From: Candidatus Bathyarchaeum tardum
GTDB taxonomy: Archaea; Thermoproteota; Bathyarchaeia; Bathyarchaeales; Bathyarchaeaceae
DNA length: 64,000 nt
Direction: 5' to 3'
Assembly (NCBI GenBank): GCA_029762755.1
Contig: JARVGH010000001.1
Span: 457,598 to 521,597 of the forward strand
Part shown: one piece after another, positions 1 to 8,931 of the stretch
How positions within the stretch are numbered: the first letter of the stretch is position 1
How the letters are laid out: each line of letters starts with the position of its first letter
Notes under the pieces: model-generated
Database searches by the model: none
What the model was told of the DNA's origin: nothing
The model's input: only the letters and a program-made list of their open reading frames with translations
Position numbers and translations under genes: made by a program

Positions 1-1
1 T

Positions 2-283
2 GCCCGTGCTACAGTTGACTTAGCTGGCAGACCCTACTGTATTCGTAACCTGCGCCTTTTACAGTCCCAGATTGAAGACCTAAAAACAGAAGACATGGAA
101 CACTTTTTTGAATCCCTTGCTCAGGCTGCCAAAGCTAACATTCACGTGACAGTCTTGTATGGCAGTAACGAACACCACAAAGTAGAAGCCGCAATGAAAG
201 CTCTGGCTCTCGCCTTGCGTGAAGCTTTCACGGTTGAACCAAGAATCGGCGACCAAGTTCCCAGCGCCAAGGGGGTTTTGTGA
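2..283 (+). CDS. hisB: Imidazoleglycerol-phosphate dehydratase, C-terminal part
   Basis: The reading frame enters from outside the window and ends with TGA at 281-283. It shows the C-terminal third of HisB: a segment with VDLAGRPYC, then DMEHFFESLAQAAKANIHV, then GSNEHHKVEAAMKALALALR, whose His-His-Lys-x-Glu is the second metal-binding motif of the dehydratase. HisB dehydrates imidazoleglycerol phosphate to imidazoleacetol phosphate in histidine synthesis. It is the first visible gene of a plus-strand his operon and overlaps or abuts hisH. The N-terminus is missing only because of the window edge. Confidence 0.93.
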   Translation, partial: ARATVDLAGRPYCIRNLRLLQSQIEDLKTEDMEHFFESLAQAAKANIHVTVLYGSNEHHKVEAAMKALALALREAFTVEPRIGDQVPSAKGVL

Positions 284-893
284 CATTCCGCAAATAGCAG
301 TCGTGAATTATGGCGTAGGAAACCTGCGAAGCATCACTAAAGGCTTAGAAAAATCAGGGGCTCAAGTCCAAATTACCCACAATTCTAATGCTTTGCGTAA
401 CGCTGACGCTATTGTTCTTCCAGGTGTTGGAGCCTTTACTCCAGCAGTGAAAAACATGGCTCACATAGCTGATGTAGTAGCAGAAACCATGAACAACGGC
501 ACCCCAATTTTTGGAATTTGCTTAGGATTACAGCTTCTTTTCACCCGTAGCCATGAAGGGGGCTCAATTAAGGGATTGGATTTCATTTCGGGTGAAGTAA
601 TCAAATTACCCAACACAGTAAAAACGCCTCAGATGGGCTGGAACACCATAAATATTCAAAAACCTCACCCATTACTTGATGACGTCAAGGATGGTTCTTA
701 CGTGTATTTTGTTCACTCTTTTTATCCTAAGCCTGCTGAATTGGACGTTGTGGTGACCACCACAGATTATGGAGTGAAGTTTGCGTCCATGGTTGCTCAA
801 AAAAACTTGTTTGCAACTCAGTTTCACCCTGAAAAAAGCAGCAAAACAGGCTTAATTATGCTGAAAAATTTTGTAAATCTGGTAACGAGGTAA
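219..893 (+). CDS. hisH: Imidazole glycerol phosphate synthase, glutaminase subunit HisH
   Basis: Class I glutamine amidotransferase that feeds ammonia to HisF. The nucleophile lies in FGICLGLQLL (Cys101 from the GTG at 219) and the His/Glu pair in FHPEKSS (His203, Glu205). The start is uncertain. GTG at 219 gives an N-terminal extension of about 25 residues and a 65-base overlap with hisB, whereas HisH normally begins close to the IAVVNYGVGN stretch. A purine-rich AAGGGGG at 269-275 sits about 9 bases before an in-frame ATT at 285, so a rare ATT start is possible. hisA follows after five bases. Confidence 0.93.
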   Translation: MKLSRLNQESATKFPAPRGFCDIPQIAVVNYGVGNLRSITKGLEKSGAQVQITHNSNALRNADAIVLPGVGAFTPAVKNMAHIADVVAETMNNGTPIFGICLGLQLLFTRSHEGGSIKGLDFISGEVIKLPNTVKTPQMGWNTINIQKPHPLLDDVKDGSYVYFVHSFYPKPAELDVVVTTTDYGVKFASMVAQKNLFATQFHPEKSSKTGLIMLKNFVNLVTR

Positions 894-898
894 TCAAC

Positions 899-1618
899 TT
901 GATAGTTATTCCTGCGGTAGACATAATGGGCGGAAAATGTGTCCGACTTTTTCGAGGCGATCCTGCAAAAAATAAAGTATATTACGAGGACCCTTTGCAA
1001 GCAGCTCAGGTTCTGGAACGTGACGGAGCAGAACTGATTCATTTGGTTGATTTGGATGCAGCTTTAGGTTCTGGAGATAACGTTTCTGCAATTAATCGAA
1101 TTCTAGAAAATATAAACGTAAAAGCAGAAGTTGGGGGCGGAATTCGTAGTTTAGAAAAGGCTGAAGAGTTGCTTACGTTGGGAGCTTACCGGGTTATTTT
1201 TGGAACTGTAGCAGTTAATGACCCCTCCTTGGTGAAGGAGGCTATTTCTCGTTTTGGTTCTGAGCATGTAGCTGTGGCTATTGATGAAAAAGACGGTAAG
1301 GTTGCAGTTCATGGCTGGAAAAACAAGTCTGAAATGGACTGTTTAGAGCTTGCCAGATTGTTTGATGCGATGAATGTTGGAGCGTTGATTTTTACTCCCA
1401 TTAGTGTGGATGGTACCCTTGAGGGTCCACGAATCAAAAAAACTGTGGAATTGATGAATTCAGTTTCTGTTCCTGTTGTTGCTTCTGGTGGAGTTGCCAA
1501 GTTAAATGATTTGGTTGATTTATGTAAGTCCGGAGTGTGGGGAGTTATTGTTGGAACTGCTATTTATGAGAAAAAATTTACTGTTAAAGAGGCTTTGGAG
1601 GCATTGAAAAATTGTTAG
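899..1618 (+). CDS. hisA: ProFAR isomerase HisA
   Basis: Phosphoribosylformimino-5-aminoimidazole carboxamide ribotide isomerase, a (beta/alpha)8 barrel that opens the ribose ring in histidine synthesis. The first strand carries the catalytic Asp in [17 protein letters not shown]. The phosphate-binding half-barrel repeats are VGGGIRS near residue 80 and ASGGVA near 200. The length of 239 residues is normal for the family. The TTG start at 899 follows GAGGT with about 8 bases of spacing. The last codons overlap hisF by 7 bases, which suggests translational coupling. A TrpF-like second activity (PriA) cannot be judged here. Confidence 0.95.
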   Translation: MIVIPAVDIMGGKCVRLFRGDPAKNKVYYEDPLQAAQVLERDGAELIHLVDLDAALGSGDNVSAINRILENINVKAEVGGGIRSLEKAEELLTLGAYRVIFGTVAVNDPSLVKEAISRFGSEHVAVAIDEKDGKVAVHGWKNKSEMDCLELARLFDAMNVGALIFTPISVDGTLEGPRIKKTVELMNSVSVPVVASGGVAKLNDLVDLCKSGVWGVIVGTAIYEKKFTVKEALEALKNC

Positions 1619-2421
1619 CTAAACGTATTGTTCCGTGTTTGGATGTTATGAACGGGCAAGTAGTCAAAGGTGTTCAGTTTGTTAACTTGAAAGTTGAAGG
1701 CGACCCTGCTGAGCTTGCTGCAGCTTACGAAGAACAAGGAGCCGATGAAGTAGTTTTTTTGGATATTACTGCGTCTCATGAGAATCGGGACACCACCTTG
1801 GAAGTAGTTAAACGGACTGCGGACATGATTTCTATTCCTTTTACTGTAGGTGGGGGAATTCGTAACATTGCTGATATTCAAAATGCCTTATCCAGTGGAG
1901 CCGACAAGGTCTCTGTGAATACTGCAGCAGTTAATAATCCATGTTTGGTTGAAGAGTCTGCTTCCGTTTTTGGTAGCCAATGCATTGTAGTTGCCATTGA
2001 CGCAAAACGAGTTTACGTGGACTGTGATCTGCCTGACAAAACTGTTGTAGACACTGCAAACGGCAAATGCTGGTGGGAAATCTATTTGATGGGAGGACGA
2101 AAACCCACGGGAATTGATGCCATTAAATGGGCGAAACAGGTCAAAGATTTGGGGGCAGGAGAGCTTTTGCCTACTAGTATGGACTGTGACGGGGTGCAAA
2201 CAGGTTACGATCTTGAATTAACCCGTGCCCTGAGTCGGGCAACTAATTTGCCTGTGATTGCCAGTGGAGGTGCAGGTAATGTTGAACACATTCTTGATGT
2301 TTTGACAGTGGGTGAAGCGGATGCTGCGTTGGCGGCCTCGATTTTTCATAGGGGTCAGTACAGTGTGGGAGACGTTAAGAAGTACCTTGCTGAAAAAGGA
2401 GTGCCCATGCGTTTATTGTAA
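1612..2421 (+). CDS. hisF: Imidazole glycerol phosphate synthase, cyclase subunit HisF
   Basis: Barrel-shaped cyclase that uses the ammonia channelled from HisH to make imidazole glycerol phosphate and AICAR. The catalytic residues are visible as Asp in [13 protein letters not shown] near residue 10 and Asp in VVAIDAK near 130. Phosphate loops are VGGGIRN and ASGGAGN. The length is 269 residues, slightly above the common 250-255, with an extra segment after the second Asp ([13 protein letters not shown]). The TTG start at 1612 lies inside the end of hisA behind GGAGG. Confidence 0.95.
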   Translation: MLAKRIVPCLDVMNGQVVKGVQFVNLKVEGDPAELAAAYEEQGADEVVFLDITASHENRDTTLEVVKRTADMISIPFTVGGGIRNIADIQNALSSGADKVSVNTAAVNNPCLVEESASVFGSQCIVVAIDAKRVYVDCDLPDKTVVDTANGKCWWEIYLMGGRKPTGIDAIKWAKQVKDLGAGELLPTSMDCDGVQTGYDLELTRALSRATNLPVIASGGAGNVEHILDVLTVGEADAALAASIFHRGQYSVGDVKKYLAEKGVPMRLL

Positions 2422-2427
2422 TTTGAG

Positions 2428-3117
2428 GTGAACAAAAAAATGGCACTAAAACTAACTGAAGACGAAATCAACGCGTTTATTGATAAAATAGATTTTGAGA
2501 AAGGAAACGGGCTTGTTCCTGCTATAGTTCAGGATGCATCTGATGATCGTTTGTTGATGCAAGCCTTCATGAACAAAGAAGCCCTGCGGTTAACGTTGAC
2601 TTCAGGAAAGATGCATTACTGGAGCCGAACAAAAGGCAGAATTTGGATGAAAGGGGAAGAATCTAAACACTACTCGATAGTTGAAAACGCGTTTTTGGAT
2701 TGCGACAACGACGCCATATTATTCAAGGTTCAACAAGTTGGGGTAGTTTGTCACACGGGTGAGGAAACCTGTTTCTACAGACCAATAAAACCAGAAAAGG
2801 AATTTACTGCAGTTGATTCAAGGATGCTCGAACGTCTCTTTGCGATAGTTCAGGAGCGTATCCGTAACCCTAGTGAAGATTCCTATGTTTCTCGTTTGAC
2901 TTTTAAAGGTCAAGACAAAGCCCTGCAAAAAGTCGGAGAAGAAGCAATAGAATTCATTTTAGCAGTAAAATCTGGAGACGCAAACGAGGTTACTCTGGAA
3001 TCAGCGGATGTGTTTTTCCATATGTTAGTGGTTTTAGCTCAGAACGGTTACAGTTTGAACAGTATTTTTGAGGAACTGCACAAACGCCACAACAAGAAAA
3101 CGGGTGTTCAATCTTAG
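2428..3117 (+). CDS. hisI: Fused PR-AMP cyclohydrolase / PR-ATP pyrophosphohydrolase HisIE
   Basis: Bifunctional HisIE that performs the second and third steps of histidine synthesis. Residues about 15-120 are the PR-AMP cyclohydrolase domain, with MHYWSRTKGRIWMKG and the metal-site segments CDNDAILF and CHTGEETCFY. Residues about 130-225 are the all-alpha MazG-like pyrophosphohydrolase, with QKVGEEAIEFILA and SADVFFHMLVVL. The GTG start at 2428 lies six bases after hisF stops. The fusion is well known in bacteria, while many archaea have separate hisI and hisE. The symbol hisI is used for the fusion. Confidence 0.93.
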   Translation: MNKKMALKLTEDEINAFIDKIDFEKGNGLVPAIVQDASDDRLLMQAFMNKEALRLTLTSGKMHYWSRTKGRIWMKGEESKHYSIVENAFLDCDNDAILFKVQQVGVVCHTGEETCFYRPIKPEKEFTAVDSRMLERLFAIVQERIRNPSEDSYVSRLTFKGQDKALQKVGEEAIEFILAVKSGDANEVTLESADVFFHMLVVLAQNGYSLNSIFEELHKRHNKKTGVQS

Positions 3118-3130
3118 CGAGTTGTTTTAG

Positions 3131-4186
3131 ATGAATTGGGAAGAAACACTAGACCACTACGGTGCAGTTATCGAAGACCGTCTCAAGGCCTTTCTTAATG
3201 AGGCAATCAAAGAGGCAACAGAGTATCATCCTTTTGTTGGTGAAGTATATCGGGATATTGCGGATTTTGTTTTGCGTAAGGGCAAGCGGTTGGCTTCTTG
3301 TAGTACTTTGTTGGTTTACAAGGGTTACACCGGCGAAGTTGACGAAAAAATCTTGAAAGTTTGCGTGGGGGTTGAGCTTTATCGTCATGCGATTTTGATT
3401 CATGACGATCTCGTGGACATGGACGAGCAAAGGCGAGGGCGGGAAACCCTGCATATTGGGTTTACTAACCGTTACGCTCCGTATGATGTGCGTTTTGGGG
3501 AAGACACGGCAGTTTTTGCTGCGAACATTGCTTATGCTTTGGCTGTGCGGGCGATTATGGAGTCAAATTTCAGCGAAGAATCAACCAACCGTGTACTTTG
3601 TTTGACTTCAGAGGGTTATCGCGCAGTTAATGAGAGTCAGATTCTTGATTTATTGTTTGAACAAAAAGCCGTAACTGAAGAAGAATGGAATGTAATGGCA
3701 AGTAAGCGGGCTGCTTCCTTGTTTAAGGTTACTTTGGTTACTGGAGCTATACTAGCAAAGGCTCCTGAAACCGATTTCAGCATCTTGGCCGAAGCTGCAG
3801 CGCACATGGGCTTTTCTTTTGACATTCAAGATGATATCATCGATACTTTTGCTGAAAAAGAAGAATACGGTAAATCTTCCTGTTTGGATATTTCTAAAAA
3901 CAAAAAGCCCTTGCATGTAGTATTGGCTTTAAATTCTAAAGATGTTGCCCGCGCTGAGGGTTTGAAGTGTCTTATGGGTAAACAGTTTCTTAGTTTTGGA
4001 GAAAAAGACCTAGCAAGACAAATAATACGCGAAAGTGGAGCTCTCGACATGGCAAAACATATTTCAAGAGAACATGCTCAAGTTGCAAAAACTGAGCTTA
4101 ACAAAACCAGTTTGACAGATGACATTAAACAGTTTTTTGATAGTTTCATACTTTACATTGAACAAAGTCTGGATTGGTACAAGTAA
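3131..4186 (+). CDS. idsA: Geranylgeranyl/polyprenyl diphosphate synthase
   Basis: Trans-isoprenyl diphosphate synthase of 351 residues that condenses IPP onto allylic diphosphates. In archaea this supplies GGPP for ether lipids. The first Asp-rich motif is HDDLVDMDEQRRG at residues 91-103. The second is FDIQDDIIDTFAEKEEYGK near 230-248, and the GKRLA substrate-binding segment is near 51. It starts 13 bases after hisIE and is probably co-transcribed with the his genes despite the unrelated pathway. Chain length cannot be fixed by eye; GGPP synthase is the likeliest role. Confidence 0.9.
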   Translation: MNWEETLDHYGAVIEDRLKAFLNEAIKEATEYHPFVGEVYRDIADFVLRKGKRLASCSTLLVYKGYTGEVDEKILKVCVGVELYRHAILIHDDLVDMDEQRRGRETLHIGFTNRYAPYDVRFGEDTAVFAANIAYALAVRAIMESNFSEESTNRVLCLTSEGYRAVNESQILDLLFEQKAVTEEEWNVMASKRAASLFKVTLVTGAILAKAPETDFSILAEAAAHMGFSFDIQDDIIDTFAEKEEYGKSSCLDISKNKKPLHVVLALNSKDVARAEGLKCLMGKQFLSFGEKDLARQIIRESGALDMAKHISREHAQVAKTELNKTSLTDDIKQFFDSFILYIEQSLDWYK

Positions 4187-4381
4187 CCTGTAGCGTTTGC
4201 AGTTTAGGCAGTTTCTTCAAAATCTTTGTTTTCTTTTTGGAATCGTTTATAATATGGGGTTATGGTTGTGTTTTGCAGGTTTTACTGTAAATTTCATCCT
4301 ATTTTTTGCGAATTTCGTGAATTTTTATGATAACTTTTTCTAAGTTAGCAAAATTGTTTTATACTATTTGCGAGTTTCGTT

Positions 4382-4948
4382 ATGTCCATTCATGTGGTTG
4401 ATAAAATGAATGGAGGCAATTCAATATATAGTTATAATAAAACAACTCAGCTTTGTTTGATGGTAACTTTTGCTGTTTTGTTGGTGATTATATCCAAATT
4501 TTCTAGTAACATGCACCATACGGGGCAGGCAGTTTTTGCTATTGTTTTTACGTTGGGTGTTTTAGCACTTGGTAAGTATGGCTCTGCGGTATCCATCACG
4601 TTAATTGCAGGATTTATTTACTCTTTCACTTCGGCCTTGGGTTTTTTTATTTTAATCTCTTGGTTTATGCGTGGAATCACAACAGACTTACTGTTGCGTG
4701 GAATGAAAACTTTCAACGGTTCCGATAATCCTTCTCCTTACAAGGTAACAATTGCCATGACTGCAGGCAGTTTAGTAACCGGCTTAACCCACTATTATAT
4801 CCTCATAAAATTCTTGCAGCTTGTGCCTGATCCTCCTGTTTCTTTGGTGATGTTTTCAATAGGAGTAGCCGTAGTTTCAACTGTAATTGCAGCTTTTGTA
4901 ACAACTAAGTTCCTCTTTAAAAGAATTAAACCCCTTCTTCCGTGGTGA
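4382..4948 (+). CDS. Multi-pass membrane protein of unknown function
   Basis: A 188-residue protein with about five or six hydrophobic helices and a basic C-terminal tail (KRIKPLLPW). The fold size and helix count resemble small substrate-binding membrane proteins such as ECF S components, but I see no diagnostic motif. It ends 7 bases before the first of two radical SAM genes on the same strand, so it may be part of their operon. A TATA-like TTTATAATAT about 130 bases upstream could be its promoter. Confidence 0.7.
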   Translation: MSIHVVDKMNGGNSIYSYNKTTQLCLMVTFAVLLVIISKFSSNMHHTGQAVFAIVFTLGVLALGKYGSAVSITLIAGFIYSFTSALGFFILISWFMRGITTDLLLRGMKTFNGSDNPSPYKVTIAMTAGSLVTGLTHYYILIKFLQLVPDPPVSLVMFSIGVAVVSTVIAAFVTTKFLFKRIKPLLPW

Positions 4949-4955
4949 TTGAAAA

Positions 4956-6080
4956 ATGGTTCATTTACGTTCATTGTTTAAAGAGAAAAAAATGTCTGAT
5001 GTAGAAAAGCGTTGCAGACAAGCTTTCAACAGTTACGGCATAAGTTCCATATTGTGGAATGTAACCTACCAATGTGACTTAAAATGCAAGCACTGCTATA
5101 TTGGCGAACCAAGCAACAAACACGAAGAGCTCAATATAAAACAAGCAACTGACTTGATTTCAAACATTGGTGACATGGGTATCCCTTTATTGTTTATGAC
5201 TGGCGGGGAACCCTTACTGCGGGATGACATTTTTGATTTGATACAACTGTGCAAAGATTACGACATCATGACCGTTTTGAGCAGTAACGGCTTGTTAATA
5301 AACAAGCAAGCAGCAAAAAAACTCAGAAAACATAACGTGCATTATATTGCAGTTTCAGTTTATGGTCCCCCTTCTGTTCATGATGACATAGTTGGTCTGC
5401 CTGGAAGTTTCAACAAACTTATGGAAAACGCCAAATCCTGCATTGACGAAGGAATCAATTTCTGTTTCAAAACAGTGGTAAACAAGTACACATACGAGCA
5501 TATTCCATACATTTTTCAAAAAGGCTCAGAACTTGGAGTAAAATCCTTTTATCTTTGCGACCTTGTGGAAACTGGCCGAGCCCATGATGGCCGTGACTGG
5601 AGAATTTCTCGTGACCAATGGTTAGAACTGACTGATTTCTTGTTTAACAAAGTTGAGCTTGAACAAGGCGCAGAAGTCGATATGGGGGCTTGTCCTTCCA
5701 TTTCCCCTCTTGCTATTGAGCACTTTAAGAAAAAAGGTTGGGATGTTACTCATGCATTTGATAGGTTAAGTTCCTTGAGTGCATGTCCAATTGGTGAAGG
5801 TTCGTTAGGAATTTCTGCCCGAGGGGATATTTTGCCTTGTATTTTTATGCAAAATTTTTCGGTTGGGAATATACTCAAAGACGACATACGCAAAATTGCC
5901 CTTGGTCCAGAAATACAGTCCATTGCCAAGAAAACCCAGTTGAAGGGAATCTGTGGTTCTTGTGACTACAAACTGTTATGTGGCGGTTGCCGAGCTAAAG
6001 CTAAAATGAGCACTGGGGACATCTTTGAAGAAGATTTCACTTGTTTATACCGTACTCCAACAAAGAGGTCATCAAACTAG
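4956..6080 (+). CDS. Radical SAM/SPASM protein
   Basis: A 374-residue radical SAM enzyme. The cluster motif CDLKCKHC lies near residue 40, and the SAM-binding GGEPLLRDD follows near 85. A SPASM-like C-terminus has CPIGEG, then CGSCDYKLLCGGC, enough Cys for one or two auxiliary [4Fe-4S] clusters. Overall layout resembles the AhbC/AhbD/NirJ and peptide-modifying families, and the substrate cannot be told. ATG at 4992 (MSDVEKRC) is an alternative start. It lies nine bases before a second radical SAM gene of similar design, so the two probably act in one pathway. No precursor peptide is visible next to them. Confidence 0.85.
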   Translation: MVHLRSLFKEKKMSDVEKRCRQAFNSYGISSILWNVTYQCDLKCKHCYIGEPSNKHEELNIKQATDLISNIGDMGIPLLFMTGGEPLLRDDIFDLIQLCKDYDIMTVLSSNGLLINKQAAKKLRKHNVHYIAVSVYGPPSVHDDIVGLPGSFNKLMENAKSCIDEGINFCFKTVVNKYTYEHIPYIFQKGSELGVKSFYLCDLVETGRAHDGRDWRISRDQWLELTDFLFNKVELEQGAEVDMGACPSISPLAIEHFKKKGWDVTHAFDRLSSLSACPIGEGSLGISARGDILPCIFMQNFSVGNILKDDIRKIALGPEIQSIAKKTQLKGICGSCDYKLLCGGCRAKAKMSTGDIFEEDFTCLYRTPTKRSSN

Positions 6081-6089
6081 GAGAAAAAC

Positions 6090-7154
6090 ATGATGTTTAG
6101 TTGTGTACCTCGTATTATTTCTTGGAATACAACTTTTCGATGCAATCTCAAGTGTAGTCACTGCTATGTAGATGCTAACAAAGAAAACAGTTTCAACGAA
6201 TTGAATACGGAACAAGGAAAAGTGCTCATTGATCAAATTAGTGAATTGAGTAAACCAATTCTTGTTCTGAGTGGAGGAGAACCTTTGCTTCGGGATGACA
6301 TTTTTGAGTTGGCAAATTATGGGACAAAAAAGGGTCTAATAGTAACCATGGGTACTAATGGCACTTTAATCACTGATGATGTTGCTAAACAGCTAGTTCA
6401 TTCTGGCGTTAGAACTGTTGCTGTAAGTGTTGACTCGGATTCTCCCAAGTTTCATGACCAATTCCGAGGCGTCAAAGGCGCCTGGCAAAAAACAATGGAA
6501 GGAATCAAAGCGTGTTTGCGTAACGGTTTGAATGTGCAGTTTAACGTAACTGTTGCTCAACAAAATTTTGAAAACTTGGAAAACATTTTTTCTATGGCTG
6601 AAAGTTACGGTGTAAAAAACGCTCATCTTTTCTTTTTAGTTTCCACGGGTCGTGGCAAAAACATCAAAGATGTGACCCCTGAAATTTACGAGGGGGTACT
6701 AAATTATGTTTTTCAATGGAATTCTGTGCATCAGTTGAATGTTAAGCCTACTTGTGCTCCTCAGTTTATGCGAATCGCCAAACAGATGAACATCAAAAAT
6801 CTACGTTACAGCCGCGGATGCATTGCTGGAATCAGCTATTGCAGAATCACTCCTGACGGGTCAGTAACTCCCTGTCCATATCTGCCCGTTAGTGTTGGCA
6901 ACGTCAAAGATGCTGCCTTCAATTACATTTGGTATGGCTCTGAAATATTAAAAGCCCTCAGAAATTATGAACATCATCTTAATGGCAAATGCGGAAAATG
7001 TGAATACCGCATTATATGCGGGGGATGCAGAGCCCGAGCAGCAGGCTTATACGACAATACCTTAACAGTAAAGCAGCAATCAAACAAGTTTAATACCCTA
7101 AAACAAAGCCTATTTGCAGAAGACCCATGGTGTAGCTACAACCCAAAACGATAA
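6090..7154 (+). CDS. AhbD-like radical SAM/SPASM protein
   Basis: A 354-residue radical SAM protein with CNLKCSHC near residue 19, SGGEPLLRDD near 60, and a C-terminal auxiliary-cluster region with GCIAGISYCRITPDG, VTPCPYLPVSVGNV and CGKCEYRIICGGCRARA. That Cys pattern is very like AhbD/AhbC, the archaeal siroheme-to-heme enzymes that decarboxylate coproheme propionates or remove acetates. The assignment as a haem-pathway enzyme is by resemblance only; peptide-modifying SPASM enzymes share the layout. It follows the first radical SAM gene by nine bases. Confidence 0.82.
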   Translation: MMFSCVPRIISWNTTFRCNLKCSHCYVDANKENSFNELNTEQGKVLIDQISELSKPILVLSGGEPLLRDDIFELANYGTKKGLIVTMGTNGTLITDDVAKQLVHSGVRTVAVSVDSDSPKFHDQFRGVKGAWQKTMEGIKACLRNGLNVQFNVTVAQQNFENLENIFSMAESYGVKNAHLFFLVSTGRGKNIKDVTPEIYEGVLNYVFQWNSVHQLNVKPTCAPQFMRIAKQMNIKNLRYSRGCIAGISYCRITPDGSVTPCPYLPVSVGNVKDAAFNYIWYGSEILKALRNYEHHLNGKCGKCEYRIICGGCRARAAGLYDNTLTVKQQSNKFNTLKQSLFAEDPWCSYNPKR

Positions 7155-7193
7155 ACCCAACAAAAAGCTTACATTGGACAAAGAACAACAAAG

Positions 7194-7757
7194 GTGCCAA
7201 AATTGATTATCCGAGATGCTAACAACGCAGACCTGCCTGACGTATTATATATCGTTCGTGAAGCCTTCAAGGCAACTAACTCAGATGTTTTGGTCAAAGA
7301 AGAAGCATACGTAAACGCCCTTTTAGTAGACCCCACGGCAAAGCCCTTGCTATCCCTATTAGCGTTTGTTGACGACAAACCAGTAGGACATTTACTATTT
7401 ACTAAGGCCCACCTTACTCCAAACCCCAACAATTTGCAGATTTCGTTTTTGTCAGCTCTGGCAGTATTGACGGATTACCAAAGACAAAGAATCGGCACCG
7501 AACTAATAAAAAAAGGACTGCAACAAATATCAAAAACTGGCAACGATTTAGTCTTTGTACTAGGACACCCTAACTATTACACTAAACACGGATTTACCCC
7601 TGCAGGAAAACAAGGATTTCAAACCCCCTATCCACTCCAGGAAAAAGACCAATCCGCATGGATGGTCAAAGAACTACAAAACGGAAAAATCAACTCCAAC
7701 TCAGGTAAAATAACATTTTGCGACGAACTAAACAAACCCGAATACTGGCAACAATAA
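7194..7757 (+). CDS. GNAT family N-acetyltransferase
   Basis: A 187-residue acetyl-CoA-dependent transferase of the YhbS-like type. The acetyl-CoA pyrophosphate loop is in QRQRIGTELIKKGLQ near residue 98, preceded by the strand LSALAVLTD. The GHPNYYTKHGF segment that follows is typical of this subgroup. The GTG start is at 7194, 39 bases after the radical SAM gene. The acceptor is unknown. It could be the last gene of the 4.4-7.7 kb operon. Confidence 0.8.
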   Translation: MPKLIIRDANNADLPDVLYIVREAFKATNSDVLVKEEAYVNALLVDPTAKPLLSLLAFVDDKPVGHLLFTKAHLTPNPNNLQISFLSALAVLTDYQRQRIGTELIKKGLQQISKTGNDLVFVLGHPNYYTKHGFTPAGKQGFQTPYPLQEKDQSAWMVKELQNGKINSNSGKITFCDELNKPEYWQQ

Positions 7758-8144
7758 ATGAATTGTTTTAGAAAATCCTAATCAGTCAATAGACAGTTTT
7801 TGATGACCTTAAACTTGCAAAGAAAACTCCAATGGTTCAACTCTTCAAACTTGAGTTTAATTTTAAAAATTGTTTAGTTTAGATTTGGGTTGTCAACTTG
7901 CTATGAATATTAATTATCTTGATTATATACGGACTTATTTTCAAAAATATTATTTTTTTAAATATCCTGGGTTGAAGGTTCTTCAAAGGACGTGTTAAAC
8001 CAATTTATGATCTAATCAGAAAATTGTAGGTTGACCTTTTTTGTTGCTTCGACAACATTTAATTTAACAGTTATTTATTCGGTAAAAAATGTCCAATACG
8101 TCATAAATTGATAATTCTATAATTTGAGCAACTTGAAAAATAGT
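7758..8144. other. AT-rich intergenic region, no gene seen
   Basis: The two flanking genes converge here. The stretch is rich in A and T runs (for example around 7930-7965) and all frames are interrupted by stops. I see no tRNA, repeat or convincing small reading frame. T-rich tracts on both strands could serve as transcription terminators. Confidence 0.6.
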
Positions 8145-8825
8145 TTATCGCAGGTTTGCTTCGTTAGGATATCCGTAACTTTCCCAGAAGCCCAGGTAAT
8201 CTTTGTCAGCAGATAGTTCAATGGCGGTTATCCATTTTATCCATTTGTAACCTAGTTTGCTTTCTGCCACTAACTGAAAAGGATAACCCCGTTCGGATGG
8301 AAGAGTAACATTATTCATTTTGTAAGCAATCATTATGTCGTTATCGATAATGTAATCCAGGGGCAAAGCTGTTGAATACCCGTCATATGCATAAAATATC
8401 ACAGTGTTGGCTGATGAATCAACTTGGGCATCTGCAAACAAATCTTTAAGCTGGATTCCTTCCCAAAGAATTGTTACTTTCCAGCCTTCCACACAATGCA
8501 GGGTAACAACTTTCTTATGAATTGGATAACCATTAACAACTTCATCATACGTGAAATTTTTTGGATTATCAACTAACCCCCTTAGGGCTAACAGGTAAGT
8601 TTGGTTGTTCACATGCTGAGGGCCTTTAATGGAGTTTTCTCGAAAAGAATTGATTGATGAAAGATCTTGCCCTTCATATTCTCGGACTTCCACATAATCT
8701 ACGTTTGGCTGTAAAGGATTAGAAATCACCGAGACCATTATTCCAATAAGCACAACTGCAATAATTAAAAAAATAGAAACGTAAGTAACAACAAGTTTTT
8801 TGTCTGGCGAATTTAATTCCCCCAC
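8145..8825 (-). CDS. Membrane-anchored molybdopterin-dependent oxidoreductase (sulfite oxidase fold)
   Basis: A 226-residue protein with one N-terminal transmembrane helix (about residues 10-35) and an extracytoplasmic molybdopterin-binding domain of the YedY/sulfite oxidase family. The likely Mo-ligand cysteine is in VTLHCVEGWKVT near residue 130. Other family marks are the LRGLVDNPKNFTYDEV segment and SERGYPFQLVAESKLGYK near 190. No haem or dimerisation domain and no partner subunit is adjacent. The substrate is unknown. Possible roles include repair of oxidised surface residues, but that is inference. Confidence 0.85.
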   Translation of the reverse strand: MGELNSPDKKLVVTYVSIFLIIAVVLIGIMVSVISNPLQPNVDYVEVREYEGQDLSSINSFRENSIKGPQHVNNQTYLLALRGLVDNPKNFTYDEVVNGYPIHKKVVTLHCVEGWKVTILWEGIQLKDLFADAQVDSSANTVIFYAYDGYSTALPLDYIIDNDIMIAYKMNNVTLPSERGYPFQLVAESKLGYKWIKWITAIELSADKDYLGFWESYGYPNEANLR

Positions 8826-8829
8826 TAAA

Positions 8830-8845
8830 TATGACGTATGTCATA
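8830..8845. promoter_or_regulatory. 16-bp palindrome upstream of the molybdopterin oxidoreductase gene
   Basis: TATGAC-GTAT-GTCATA is a perfect 6-bp inverted repeat around a 4-base centre, ending five bases before the start codon of the oxidoreductase gene. The position overlaps the expected translation start region and would suit a repressor operator. No second copy was noticed elsewhere in the window. A chance palindrome of this length is possible. Confidence 0.4.
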
Positions 8846-8931
8846 GCTTAAATAGGTTTCAGTTTTCAAAAACAAGAGGAACAGTAAAATACCAATAACA
8901 CCAACCCCGTCTAAACAAAGAGGAAAACACA

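Noticed and set aside
4187..4381. Precursor peptide for the two radical SAM proteins
   Set aside because: I found no short frame with a ribosome site and a Cys- or Gly-rich core in this gap or between the genes.
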